DNA of 64,000 nucleotides from NCBI GenBank assembly GCA_022072165.1, contig JAJVIF010000001.1, forward strand, positions 1,194,598 through 1,258,597, given 5' to 3'. Source of the stretch: a bacterium. Lineage in GTDB: Bacteria > JAJVIF01. The notes under the pieces are model-generated. The model was given only the letters and a program-made list of their open reading frames with translations, was not told the origin of the DNA and made no database searches. How positions within the stretch are numbered: the first letter of the stretch is position 1; each line of letters begins with the position of its first letter. Positions 42,653-51,449 of the stretch are shown in pieces. A program made the position numbers and the translations under genes.

Positions 42653-45600
42653 CTAGAAGTCCCAGTCGAGGTCGCCGGTGAAGCGGATCACATAGGCATC
42701 CGCGCCACCGTTCGACGTGCGATTGTCGGTGAAGGTGGTGGGGTCAAAGTCATGGGGGCCGCCGGAGTACCGCGCGGCGGTGAAGATCTCGCCACTGGGG
42801 CCATAGGCCACCTGATTGGCTGTCAGGATTCCGAGGTTCATGAAGTTATGCGCGAGGTAGTCCCCGTTCTGGTCCACAACAACCGTCACCGGGTCATTGG
42901 CGCTGGTCAGCGTGATGGTGCCAGGTCCGGGGTCCACATCCAGGGAAGTCGTCATCGTGAGTGCGATGGCGGCGTTTCCGTTGATGTTGTTCGTGCTGAT
43001 CCGGATGCCCGGCGTGCCGTCCCAGACACGGGCGTCGGTTTGTGCAAACACTGGCACCGGGTTGGTGGCATCGTATCGAACGAAGTAGCTGCCACCCTGC
43101 GACGTATTGCTCATGGTGACCGTCATCGTTCCAGCGCCCGGATCGATGTCCACACCGCTCAGGCCTCGCGTCCAGCCCCCTACATAAAGCCGATTCGTCC
43201 CGGAACTGGACACCGAATGCACCGCATCCTCGTTGCCATTCCCCCAGGTGGTGACGTCCTGATACAGGCCGTCAATGTCCAGAGTCAGCAAGTAGGCATC
43301 GTCATTCGAGCCCACCGCTGTCCGGTTCTGCAATCCCCCGCCGGGGTCGAAATCCGTGGTGTCGCGCCAGCTACCGCCGATGCGCAGATATCCCGCCCCA
43401 TCAACCGTGAGATCGCGAAGGGTGGTGACCGCCAGAAGATTGCCGTAGCTCCGTCCCCAGCTATAGGTCCCGGCGGACGACAGACGTACGACAAACGCGC
43501 TGACCGCGGTGGCGATAACGGAGTCAGTCCCAAAGGTGGGGTCCAGATCGAACCCAAGAACGTTCTGGAAGGTGCCACCCACAATCAGGCTGTCGGCTGG
43601 TCCGAGGGTCCCGACGATGGTCGACTGCGCCGACGCTCCGGAACCATCCCAGGAATAGACATCGACAAAGGTGCCGCTACTGTTGAGCCGGGTGGCGTAG
43701 TACCCACCAGCTGGGAGGAACGCATTCGTGGTCCCGGAACCGGGATCCGCATCGAAGCTCCCATTGGCGCGGCCCAGCGCCCACACATTGTTGGCGGAAT
43801 CGACCACCAGGTCCCAGATCGTCGCCGCGTTGGCTTCCCCCCAGTGCCGGACCCAGGCGAGGTCACCATTCGCGGTGTACTTGGCGAGAAACGCATTGCT
43901 GCCGCCGCCAACCGCTGTCAGGCTGACGGTGCCGGGACCGGGATCGAAATCGACGGTACTGGTAAACACGCCGCCGACCAGGACGTTCCCTGCGTTATCT
44001 CCCGCGACTGCGGTCGAGCCATCCGTGCTGCTGCCGCCGAAGGTGTTCGCCCAGCCATAGGGGAGCACGTCGTAGCTGAAGGGGAAGTTGGGGGACGTCC
44101 CAAAGGCGTTGGAGGCGGTGACCCCGCCAATATAGCTACCACGGGTACCGAGTTGGACGGCCGGAGTCGCTACGGTCGGCGTGTTCGGCGTAGCCCCACC
44201 ACCGAAGTTCCAGGCCCAGCCCGTCGGAGAGTTGCTGGCGACTGCGCTGAACGGCACCACATCTCCGCCGCGTCCGAGCACACCACCGGGCGGGTTCACG
44301 GAGAGGATTTGCGGCGGCACGCCGCTCCCCTGCACGACAAAGTGGACCGTCTGATAGGTCCGCACCTGCAGCGCCCGGAGGGGATCTGCCGCCAGCGTGA
44401 CGGGGTCGACCCCGAAGTGAATGTTCTGTGCGGCTGCGACATTGTCCTCTTTATCGATTGCCCGGATCAGGCCGATGACTTCGCCAGGCGGGGCGGTTCC
44501 CAGGCTGTTCGTGACATCGATGAGGTAGGGCAGCTCATCGCCGGGAAGTCCGGTCGCGCCCCCGGAGGGGAGAATCGTGATCGGCGCGCCGGCGAACGCC
44601 GGAACGCTCATGTCCACGGTGGGATAGCCCGCGGTCCCTGGCAGGACCAACGCGACATTCGCCTCATCGGAGAGATCGGTGTCCGCGGCCGATGCGGCCT
44701 GGGTGTCCCAGTCGCGGATACGGAACTGGATCGTGGCCTGCGACCCGGCCGTGTTATTGATCAGCCCGATGTTCATGTCACTGATACGGGAGACATCAAG
44801 TGCAGAGTGCGGCAGGCGATAGGCGAAGCGCGTAACTTCTGGTGTCGCCGGCGGAATGCGCTTGCTGCCCGTGCCGATCCCCTTGGGGTCGGTGTACTTG
44901 ATGAGGATCGCCAGTGGCACCGACACAGAGCCTGTGAGACGCGATGCCCGAATCTGAATGCTCACATCGGTGGCTTGCCCACCATGCAGGTAGTCATAGC
45001 CAGTCCAGCCGGTATTCGAAGTCCCCAGATTGCTCCGCTGCCAGCCACCAATGGCGGGGTTGTAATTCCCGGTCATGCTGCCCGCGTTGGACACACCGAC
45101 CCGATTATTCCGGGATTCATCCACCAGCAGCTTATAGGGGAAGGCATTGTTGATCAGCCCCGCCGTGGCGAGCAGGTTCCCGACTTCGGCAAAGCCATCC
45201 TGGCCGACTACAAAGTTCGGGTCGATCGTGATGCCACCAGAAAAGTAAGTCGAATGCAGGCCATCAGCCAGCACCAGGAGCTTGCCGGTATACCCCAGGT
45301 CCGCCCGGTTCAGTCCTACCGCGGCGGCAGTCGGCTGGACCGCCGGGAAGGGATGACTGTGGCGCAGATGCACGGAGAGATTGCCGTTGAGCTCCCGGGT
45401 CACGCCCCTGACCACGAGATTGCTGGGCCGCAAAAAATTCGCGATGTCCAGGTCAAAGACGAATCCCTGCGCGGCTCCGGCCCGATCAGGCAGCGGCTGG
45501 AGCGACGCTTCCAGTGTGGTGGGATCCAGCGTGAGTTCATAGGGCAAGGCCAGCTGATCCGGCGTCAGCCCCGGACTGAGATGCACTGACGATGCACCGA

Positions 45601-45706
45601 TGAGATCTGCTTCAGCAGTGACAGGTGCGGAGCCTTTTCCAGAACAGGCAAGGCTGGCCAGCGCTAACAAACCACAGGCGGCTCCGAGATGCTGGAGACG
45701 AAGCAT
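42653..45706 (-). CDS. large modular lipoprotein: shared N-domain, PKD, seven-repeat propeller-like region
   Basis: A 1017-residue secreted lipoprotein. ATG 45706 follows GGAGGT; the lipobox is LALASLAC. The N-terminal 330 residues resemble the domain of the other modular lipoproteins (HLRHSHPFP, a DGF segment, IQFRIRDWDTQ). Next come an Ig/PKD-like part (VNPPGGVLGRGGDVVPFSAV, GWAWNFGGG). The last 440 residues hold seven repeats, each with a DFDPGPG-type turn followed about 25 residues later by an AFL-x-K or AY-x-x-RF strand and a WG. The motif variants are VDFDPGPG, FDADPGSG, FDLDPTFG, TDFDPGGG, VDIDPGAG, LDVDPGPG and HDFDPTTF. Seven units fit a seven-bladed propeller. Asp-rich turns may bind calcium. 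Surface role inferred. Confidence 0.72.
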   Translation of the reverse strand: MLRLQHLGAACGLLALASLACSGKGSAPVTAEADLIGASSVHLSPGLTPDQLALPYELTLDPTTLEASLQPLPDRAGAAQGFVFDLDIANFLRPSNLVVRGVTRELNGNLSVHLRHSHPFPAVQPTAAAVGLNRADLGYTGKLLVLADGLHSTYFSGGITIDPNFVVGQDGFAEVGNLLATAGLINNAFPYKLLVDESRNNRVGVSNAGSMTGNYNPAIGGWQRSNLGTSNTGWTGYDYLHGGQATDVSIQIRASRLTGSVSVPLAILIKYTDPKGIGTGSKRIPPATPEVTRFAYRLPHSALDVSRISDMNIGLINNTAGSQATIQFRIRDWDTQAASAADTDLSDEANVALVLPGTAGYPTVDMSVPAFAGAPITILPSGGATGLPGDELPYLIDVTNSLGTAPPGEVIGLIRAIDKEDNVAAAQNIHFGVDPVTLAADPLRALQVRTYQTVHFVVQGSGVPPQILSVNPPGGVLGRGGDVVPFSAVASNSPTGWAWNFGGGATPNTPTVATPAVQLGTRGSYIGGVTASNAFGTSPNFPFSYDVLPYGWANTFGGSSTDGSTAVAGDNAGNVLVGGVFTSTVDFDPGPGTVSLTAVGGGSNAFLAKYTANGDLAWVRHWGEANAATIWDLVVDSANNVWALGRANGSFDADPGSGTTNAFLPAGGYYATRLNSSGTFVDVYSWDGSGASAQSTIVGTLGPADSLIVGGTFQNVLGFDLDPTFGTDSVIATAVSAFVVRLSSAGTYSWGRSYGNLLAVTTLRDLTVDGAGYLRIGGSWRDTTDFDPGGGLQNRTAVGSNDDAYLLTLDIDGLYQDVTTWGNGNEDAVHSVSSSGTNRLYVGGWTRGLSGVDIDPGAGTMTVTMSNTSQGGSYFVRYDATNPVPVFAQTDARVWDGTPGIRISTNNINGNAAIALTMTTSLDVDPGPGTITLTSANDPVTVVVDQNGDYLAHNFMNLGILTANQVAYGPSGEIFTAARYSGGPHDFDPTTFTDNRTSNGGADAYVIRFTGDLDWDF

Positions 45707-45895
45707 GAGCAGGACCTCCGAATGAGGGTCAGCGCGTCGCAAGATGCAGACGCTCCGATGGCGAGAGGGATGCATTGGATTATAGGCTCTTTAAGTCACA
45801 GCCTCATTTCATCGACCCCTGTCCGCTCCCTCGCCGATTCCGATTAGAATGTGAGTACTCACGTATCCCCGGCTTGTTTCGGACGGAGGTGCTTC

Positions 45896-46768
45896 GTGTC
45901 CCGTTCCCTGCTCTGGCTACTCCCGCTGGCGCTGACAGCGCTCCTGGGCTGCAATGGTCCCAACGGTGAGAAGCTCGGTTCACTCCTCGGCGACTCCAGT
46001 GAGCGACTGAGTCGCGAACTCTCCCGGGAAGAACTTGCGGCTCTCCCGACTCTCAACAGTATCGATGTCACGCAGCCCCTCACCGCAGCAGACTATGAGC
46101 TCTTCGGCGACCACGCCCAGGCGTTCATCGTCAATGTGATGGGGAGTCACTGCCCGGAGACCGAGCCCGAAGCCCTCAATGCCGTCGTGAATCGGTATCG
46201 CCCCAATCTGGGGAACATCGTGCAGCGACTGCAAGATGGCGAGCAGACGCCGGAAGAATTTCTGCGCTATGTCTCGTCGCTCCGCCTGAGTGCCTGGCAG
46301 GATGTCAGCACGTCGGCTTTCAGCGGTGACACCAAAGCCGACATGACCCGATTCTGGCAGCAGAATCAGGCGATGTGGCAGGACCTGGGGTACCCCCAGG
46401 GACCGCCGGACCTCGCCGCTGATGCGGTCAAAGAAATCGGCATTACTGGACCGCAGGCCGCCGCCCTCCTCGAGATCGGCGTCAAGATGATGATCAAAAG
46501 CGGACGAGTCGTGAATCCGGAAGGGCAGTCTTATGCTCCAGGTGCCATGCCCTTCGCCGGCCAGGAGCCGGATCAGGAAGCCTTCATCCGCATCGGCAAC
46601 GAAGCGTGGAACGACATGATGAATGTCTTCACTGCGGAGCAGCGACGCAAAGCTTTCGGCTGGTACCGCAAGATCGATCGTCAGTTCACGACCTATGTGA
46701 AGCAGCATCCGGAACTGGCAGAAGCGCACGCCGAGCACGAAGCGCACTTCGCTCCCCGGACCCGCTAA
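45896..46768 (+). CDS. lipoprotein of unknown function
   Basis: A 290-residue lipoprotein from GTG 45896 with GGAGG six bases upstream; the signal SLLWLLPLALTALLGC ends in a lipobox. The mature part is helical and charged, with two Trp-rich helices (MTRFWQQNQAMWQDL) and a His/Glu-rich tail (AEAHAEHEAHFAP). No known domain recognised. It is divergent from the PKD lipoprotein, from which it is separated by 189 bases, and ends at a strong bidirectional terminator. Confidence 0.6.
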   Translation: MSRSLLWLLPLALTALLGCNGPNGEKLGSLLGDSSERLSRELSREELAALPTLNSIDVTQPLTAADYELFGDHAQAFIVNVMGSHCPETEPEALNAVVNRYRPNLGNIVQRLQDGEQTPEEFLRYVSSLRLSAWQDVSTSAFSGDTKADMTRFWQQNQAMWQDLGYPQGPPDLAADAVKEIGITGPQAAALLEIGVKMMIKSGRVVNPEGQSYAPGAMPFAGQEPDQEAFIRIGNEAWNDMMNVFTAEQRRKAFGWYRKIDRQFTTYVKQHPELAEAHAEHEAHFAPRTR

Positions 46769-46798
46769 GTCGCGGATTGCTCCCTCAGCTGATACGCG

Positions 46799-46829
46799 AA
46801 AGCGGGACTCGCCTGGCGAGTCCCGCTTT
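46799..46829. terminator. bidirectional terminator
   Basis: AAAGCGGGACTCGC and GCGAGTCCCGCTTT form a perfect 14-bp stem with a CTG loop. TTTT on the plus side and AAA on the other serve both the lipoprotein gene and the convergent peroxiredoxin gene. Confidence 0.88.
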
Positions 46830-46868
46830 TCGTTTAGTGCTTCAGCTCAAAGGGCGGCACTGGCACTG

Positions 46869-47426
46869 CTACTTTGCGTTGTCCGCCTGCTTGATCGCTG
46901 CGACCATGTCGGCCGTTGAGGGCACGCCCTTTGCGTAGAAAAGCACCGTGCCGTCCTTGCCGATGATGACAACTGTCCGGTCGACGAATGATTGCCCTTC
47001 CCGAGCCGCGCCATAGGAAGCCGCCACTTTCAGGCCGTGATCGACCAGCAGCGGGAACGGAAACTCCTGTTCTGCGACGAACTTCTCGTGGGACTCCATG
47101 GGGTCATCGTTAATGCCGAAACCCACAGCCCCCAGGTCCGAGAACTGACTGTAGTCATCCCGGAGCTGACAGAGCTGACGGGTACAGACGCTGGTGAAGT
47201 CCCGGGGATAGAAAATCAGCACGACATGCTTTTTGCCGGCGTAGTCGCCCAGCGAGACCTTCCGCTTCCCGGTCCCCTCCAGGGTCCATGCGGGGGCCTG
47301 ATCCCCGACCTGCAGAGTGACGGCCTCGGTGTCGGTGGTATCAGCGGCCAGGCCAAGGACCGCGCCAGCCCCCAGGAGGAGCAGACTCCCCAGGCCCAGC
47401 AGAATCCAGGTGCGTGGTCGCGACAT
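46869..47426 (-). CDS. membrane-anchored/periplasmic peroxiredoxin (BCP/AhpC-TSA type)
   Basis: A 185-residue thiol peroxidase. An N-terminal hydrophobic anchor (WILLGLGSLLLLGAGAVLGLAA) sends the catalytic domain outside the inner membrane. The active site is FYPRDFTSVCTRQLCQLRDD, with peroxidatic Cys81 in T-x-x-C and a second Cys five residues later (Cys86), as in 2-Cys BCP/PrxQ enzymes. The conserved Arg lies in SFVDRTVVII. It should reduce hydroperoxides using a periplasmic thiol donor not seen here. Ends at the 46799-46829 terminator. Confidence 0.88.
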   Translation of the reverse strand: MSRPRTWILLGLGSLLLLGAGAVLGLAADTTDTEAVTLQVGDQAPAWTLEGTGKRKVSLGDYAGKKHVVLIFYPRDFTSVCTRQLCQLRDDYSQFSDLGAVGFGINDDPMESHEKFVAEQEFPFPLLVDHGLKVAASYGAAREGQSFVDRTVVIIGKDGTVLFYAKGVPSTADMVAAIKQADNAK

Positions 47427-47500
47427 GCGTTCTCCTTGTGTGCTGACCCACTCCAGCTGGGTGCGTCAGGCAACTGTAGTATCCATTCTACTGGCCAAAA

Positions 47501-47533
47501 AGAACGGCAGGCGGGGTCCGCCTGCCGGTTTTT
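47501..47533. terminator. bidirectional terminator between 47553 gene and peroxiredoxin gene
   Basis: CGGCAGGCGG and CCGCCTGCCG form a 10-bp stem with a GGT loop. The flanks are AAAAAGAA on the left and GTTTTTGG on the right, so it can end the minus-strand gene that stops at 47553. Confidence 0.8.
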
Positions 47534-47552
47534 GGAAGTCAGATGGCCGGGT

Positions 47553-48257
47553 TCAGGACGCTTCAGCGTCCTGCTCCTGCTCCCACTGCAGGCGGTAAAA
47601 GTGGAGCGTCAGCGGCAGTTCAGTCGCCTCGAAGTACTTGCAGGCGCCCAGAATCTGGAAGACCCCGCTCGCGACTGAGGAGCCATTCTCTTTGTAGGAC
47701 TCCGTCATCTTGCTGCGGGTCAGCTCACCGTTCCAGTAAAGCTGCTTGATCGCCCACTCCAGGGCTGCCAGCGGTACGTCAGTGGTATCCCCTTTGGGAG
47801 TGGCGCGCTGGATCCCGGTCGGGGAGGTCCCGACGATCGTCACAGGCCCGCCCCGCTTGCCAGCATTGATGTTGGTGCCAACCAGGCGTCCGATGTCATT
47901 GAAGCAGGCTGCCAGGAACTTATCGATAGGGCGTCGGGATGTCGCCTCGAAGTGATGCACCGTCCCTCGGGGAGGAGCGACCACCTCTTCGGGAGTGGCT
48001 TCGGCCGCCATGATGGTTTCGACCACGTCATCAACCTGCACGACCGGTGCTGCCACATCGGGGCTGCTCACTTCAGCCTCAGCAAGCGCCGGGGTCTCCG
48101 CTTCCACCAGGGGATCCTGGGCGATGAGGTCGCTGGTGCCTGCCCCAACCGGATCAGGCTCCAGGGCTTCCGCGTCGGTGGTGGATTCGGGGGCTGGCAC
48201 CGGGAGTGTGCTGATGGGGTCGGACTCCGGTGAGGCGGTCGGTGGCTGCCAGTTCAT
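47553..48257 (-). CDS. unknown protein with acidic Pro/Glu-rich N-terminus
   Basis: A 234-residue protein. Residues 1-100 are low complexity (Pro, Glu, Ala, Val; probably disordered). The C-terminal 130 residues look globular: HHFEATSRRPIDKFLAACFN, then LAALEWAIKQLYWNGELTRS and ASGVFQILGACKYFEATELP. I do not recognise the fold. No signal peptide or membrane helix. It is 33 bases downstream of the flavin reductase gene, so the two are likely co-transcribed. Confidence 0.55.
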   Translation of the reverse strand: MNWQPPTASPESDPISTLPVPAPESTTDAEALEPDPVGAGTSDLIAQDPLVEAETPALAEAEVSSPDVAAPVVQVDDVVETIMAAEATPEEVVAPPRGTVHHFEATSRRPIDKFLAACFNDIGRLVGTNINAGKRGGPVTIVGTSPTGIQRATPKGDTTDVPLAALEWAIKQLYWNGELTRSKMTESYKENGSSVASGVFQILGACKYFEATELPLTLHFYRLQWEQEQDAEAS

Positions 48258-48290
48258 GCGCGCTGCTCCTGCGATCGTGAGAGCCTGGAT

Positions 48291-48965
48291 TCAGGCGTCA
48301 CCAGCCTGAGAGGCCGGGTGTGTAGGGGTGACTGCGTTCCGGGCCAGTTCCAGAATCTCTGGTGGGACTTCGGCCCGGGGCATCGTAAAGGTACTCCCGA
48401 GGGTACAGTATGCCCGTCCCCCGAGACGTCCGATGACCGGGTACAGCTCGATGTCGACTGTCAGGTCTGAGATGATTTTATCCGCGACGTGGTACCACAG
48501 GACCCGTCCCAGAATCAGGCTGGTCGTGGAGTCCGGGATCGGGACTTCCTGCAACAGCGTGCACTCGAGGCTCACCGGCGATTCCGCGACCCGGGGAGCC
48601 CGGACCTTCACGGACGGCACAGGCGTAAGCCCGACCTGCGCGAACTCGCTGATCCCGTGGGGGTAATCCGCGCTTGCCTGGTGCATGGAGGCCCCGATCG
48701 ACTCGGTCACCATGTTCACCACGAATTCCCCCGTGTCGCGGATATTCCGGAGCGTATCTTTCGGGACACCGCCCGCCTTCTGGCCAATGGCAACCGAAAC
48801 GACCGGTGGATGCGATGACACCCCATTGAAGAAAGAAAATGGCGCCAGATTGGTGGAGTCATCCCGCCCCCGGGTGCTGATAAAGGCGATGGGTCGGGGG
48901 ACGATCATCGAAATGAGGAGTTTGTAGGCTTCGATGGGCGAGAGCTCCCCGGGGTCGATCTGCAT
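48291..48965 (-). CDS. flavin reductase-domain protein (DIM6/NTAB family)
   Basis: A 224-residue split-barrel FMN-binding protein. The family start is clear: SPIEAYKLLISMIVPRPIAF, then ISTRGRDDSTNLAPFSFFNG, and KDTLRNIRDTGEFVVNMV. It carries an added C-terminal extension of about 30 residues (PPEILELARNAV). Such proteins reduce flavin or bind FMN in oxidoreductase systems; the substrate is not evident. A TACAAT box on the minus strand at 49051-49046 could be its promoter. Confidence 0.85.
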   Translation of the reverse strand: MQIDPGELSPIEAYKLLISMIVPRPIAFISTRGRDDSTNLAPFSFFNGVSSHPPVVSVAIGQKAGGVPKDTLRNIRDTGEFVVNMVTESIGASMHQASADYPHGISEFAQVGLTPVPSVKVRAPRVAESPVSLECTLLQEVPIPDSTTSLILGRVLWYHVADKIISDLTVDIELYPVIGRLGGRAYCTLGSTFTMPRAEVPPEILELARNAVTPTHPASQAGDA

Positions 48966-49207
48966 GGTCTGCGGCGGAACTCCTTCTGGATCGTACGAAA
49001 GCGCTGTCGTCCTGCAGCCGACGCTTTCTCGGACTGCACAGGCCGATTGTAGCGTGCAGCCAGCTGGGGTCGGAATTGGGGGTCGATTTCAGGGATGTCA
49101 CGGACTATGACAACCCCTCGCTGGCACCCTGCATGACGCCCCTCTGAGGCGTAGGAAACCGTGCCAAAAGGGCCTGAAAATCAGCATTTTTACTTCATTG
49201 ATGCGTC

Positions 49208-49236
49208 TTGACGCCCTCAGGGGGGGCTCGTATATT
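49208..49236 (+). promoter_or_regulatory. promoter of the primary sigma factor gene
   Basis: TTGACG (49208-49213), an exact 17-base spacer and TATATT (49231-49236): the best consensus promoter in the window. It leaves an untranslated leader of about 190 bases before rpoD. The rest of the 466-base gap (48966-49431) holds the minus-strand -10 box of the flavin reductase gene and nothing else that I can name. Confidence 0.75.
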
Positions 49237-49431
49237 CCACAAGTGCTGCAGTCACGCAGCCGGTTCAGAGCGCCCTTGCCACCCCCAGCGCCGCTCCGCC
49301 CGCCACTCCCCTTACGTTGGGAGCCCTTGAGCGCGGACAGTACGGAGCGCCCGGCGGTCGCCAGGACACCCAGCAACAGGACCCGCTAGATGGTCCTGGC
49401 ATCCTCAACTCACCGGCGGTGATCACTCCTT

Positions 49432-50577
49432 ATGGAACGAACCCGGACCGAAACCTGGTTCAAACGGAATGTCCTTGGACACGACGAGTTCAAGGCCATT
49501 CTCGAAGGCGCCCGCTCGTTGGGCTACACCTTCGAGGAAAAAGTCGAAGAGTTTTGCCAGCTCGCCCCGAACGTCAACGAGACCGATGTCGACCTCGTCC
49601 GGTCGTATCTGAAGGACCAGGGCATCCTGGTCACGAATCGATCCGGACATGCGGTGCTGAAACCCAAGGCGAAGGCAGAACCCCGCGCCAAGCTCGACTC
49701 GGACAATCGCTATGCCCCCGACGTCAAGATCGATGACTCGGTGAAGGTCTATCTGCGCGAGATCGGGTGGGTCCCCCTCCTGAAGTCCACCGAAGAAGTG
49801 GAACTCGCCAAGACGATCAACGACGAGTCATTGCCTGACCGCCGTCGGCAAAAAGCCCGGGACAAGCTCACCATCGCGAACCTGCGACTGGTAGTCTCCA
49901 TCGCCAAGAAGTACAAGACGCAGGGACTGAGCTTCCTGGACCTGGTCCAGGAAGGCAACCTCGGCCTCATGCGGGCGGTGCAGAAGTTCGACTACTCCAA
50001 GGGCTTCAAGTTCTCGACCTATGCGACGTGGTGGATCCGACAGGCCATCACCCGTGCGCTGGCGGACCAGGAAGACATCATCCGCAAGCCTGTCCACATC
50101 GTCGAGAAGATCAACAAGCTCAAGAAAGCCGCGAGCGAGTACTCCCAGCAGAACGGGATCGATCCGACTCCGGTCGAACTGGGCAAGAAGATCGGGATGT
50201 CGGCGAAAAAGGTGCAGGAGATCAAGAAGATCGCCCAGCGCCCCATCAGCCTCGAGACTCCCATCGGTGAAGACGACAACTCGCAGCTCCAGAACTTCCT
50301 GGAAGACAAGACCATCGCGGCGCCCGATGCAACGGTGATGAAGCGACTCCTCCGGGAAGAGCTCGACCGGGTGCTCAACACCCTGGCAGAGCGGGAGCGG
50401 GAAGTCATCCGCAAGCGCTTCGGCTTCGACGATGGCCATTCCTACACCCTGGAGGAAGTCGGACGCGAGTTCGGCGTCACCCGGGAGCGGATCCGGCAGA
50501 TCGAGGCCAAGGCCCTCCGACGCCTCAAGTCCGTCAAGCGCTCCAAGCGGATCAAAGACTTTCTGGATCTGAACTAG
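49432..50577 (+). CDS. rpoD: primary RNA polymerase sigma factor (sigma-70/SigA)
   Basis: A 381-residue group-1 sigma factor. A region-1.1-like helical N-terminus is followed by region 1.2 ([17 protein letters not shown]), region 2 ([47 protein letters not shown]), region 3 and region 4 ([54 protein letters not shown]). The segment after the region 2.4 helix reads [20 protein letters not shown], where nearly all primary sigmas read [20 protein letters not shown] or close to it. No strong ribosome-binding site precedes ATG 49432. Length is close to Bacillus SigA. A terminator follows at once. Confidence 0.95.
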   Translation: MERTRTETWFKRNVLGHDEFKAILEGARSLGYTFEEKVEEFCQLAPNVNETDVDLVRSYLKDQGILVTNRSGHAVLKPKAKAEPRAKLDSDNRYAPDVKIDDSVKVYLREIGWVPLLKSTEEVELAKTINDESLPDRRRQKARDKLTIANLRLVVSIAKKYKTQGLSFLDLVQEGNLGLMRAVQKFDYSKGFKFSTYATWWIRQAITRALADQEDIIRKPVHIVEKINKLKKAASEYSQQNGIDPTPVELGKKIGMSAKKVQEIKKIAQRPISLETPIGEDDNSQLQNFLEDKTIAAPDATVMKRLLREELDRVLNTLAEREREVIRKRFGFDDGHSYTLEEVGREFGVTRERIRQIEAKALRRLKSVKRSKRIKDFLDLN

Positions 50578-50651
50578 CGACGGGTTCCACCCCCGTCAGC
50601 GCAGAACGACTACGTTCTCTGCTCGAACTGGTCTGTCCTTGAGTGACAGAC

Positions 50652-50685
50652 GCCCCCCGGTTCCGCCCGGGGGGCATGTTTTTTT
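50652..50685 (+). terminator. terminator of rpoD
   Basis: GCCCCCCGG and CCGGGGGGC form a 9-bp stem with a 6-base loop, then ATG and seven T residues. Confidence 0.9.
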
Positions 50686-50722
50686 GGAGTTCCGTTAAAC
50701 AGTGGAGATAGACGAGGGAATC

Positions 50723-51163
50723 CTACGCCCCGCCCGGGACCGGCCAGGGAGCCGGTGGCTCCAGGCCAATCCGCGGAGTCACCGCCACCTGGCCACCGAG
50801 ACGGGTCTGGTGGATCGCGCCTTCCAGTCCTGAGGCCCGCTCTTCGATCGCCGCTGGCGCCCGGGGAATCCAGAGACCCTTCGCTCCGATCTCCCGGTTC
50901 ACCTTTTCGTAGCACTCATTGAGCAGGATGCGGTCGGGCTGCTCATCGAGTTCCAGCTCCATTTCGGCCATCTGTCGACGGCTGGCGGTGTAGACCGCGA
51001 GCAATTCATGCGGCAGGTCGTGGGTGTTGTGGACCTTGTTCACGATCTCCCGGAGGGCCAGGCCATGTGCATGAAAGGCGGTCACTAAGCCGGCATAGCG
51101 TAGGATGTCGGGATTGACGGAAGGCCGCATCCGGTTTTCATTCCAGAGGAGCAGGAACATCAC
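50723..51163 (-). CDS. hypothetical protein
   Basis: A 146-residue frame (GTG 51163 or ATG 51160). The N-terminus MFLLLWNENRMRPSVNPDIL has a short hydrophobic run but not a full signal. The remainder is charged and helical (LPHELLAVYTASRRQMAEME, ILLNECYEKVNREIGAKG) and ends in a Pro-rich tail. No family recognised. It lies 18 bases after a small membrane-protein gene on the same strand and is probably co-transcribed with it. Confidence 0.5.
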   Translation of the reverse strand: MMFLLLWNENRMRPSVNPDILRYAGLVTAFHAHGLALREIVNKVHNTHDLPHELLAVYTASRRQMAEMELELDEQPDRILLNECYEKVNREIGAKGLWIPRAPAAIEERASGLEGAIHQTRLGGQVAVTPRIGLEPPAPWPVPGGA

Positions 51164-51181
51164 GAGGACATACGCTATCGC

Positions 51182-51397
51182 TTAGTCCGGGAACGCCCAG
51201 GCGAGCATCAGCAGGCCCAAGGTCATCCCCAGTGCGAGGAGACCCGAGGATTTCGGCGCTTCCTGCGTGGCTTTCACCAGGCAGGCCTCGTAATACCGGC
51301 GGGTGAGTTGCGCCGTCCGATAAGCGTCGTAAATGTCCCGAAGTTGCGCGATCAGAACCACGTCCTGCGCAGCAGTGCGAGCAGCTGGAGAAGGCAT
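51182..51397 (-). CDS. small protein with C-terminal membrane anchor
   Basis: A 71-residue protein: a helical, charged N-terminus (LIAQLRDIYDAYRTAQLTRR) and a single C-terminal hydrophobic segment (GLLALGMTLGLLMLAWAF). This is a tail-anchored layout. Function unknown. Upstream partner of the 50723 gene. Confidence 0.5.
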   Translation of the reverse strand: MPSPAARTAAQDVVLIAQLRDIYDAYRTAQLTRRYYEACLVKATQEAPKSSGLLALGMTLGLLMLAWAFPD

Positions 51398-51449
51398 ACA
51401 GCGAGTATAGAACGACCCGCCTTATAACCGCTTAATCTCTTCAGTCCTG

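Noticed and set aside
42608..45589. A 993-codon open frame on the plus strand opposite the PKD/propeller lipoprotein gene
   Set aside because: It mirrors a GC-rich gene on the minus strand that has a signal peptide, ribosome-binding site and recognisable repeats; the plus-strand product is Arg/Gly/His-rich with no domain.
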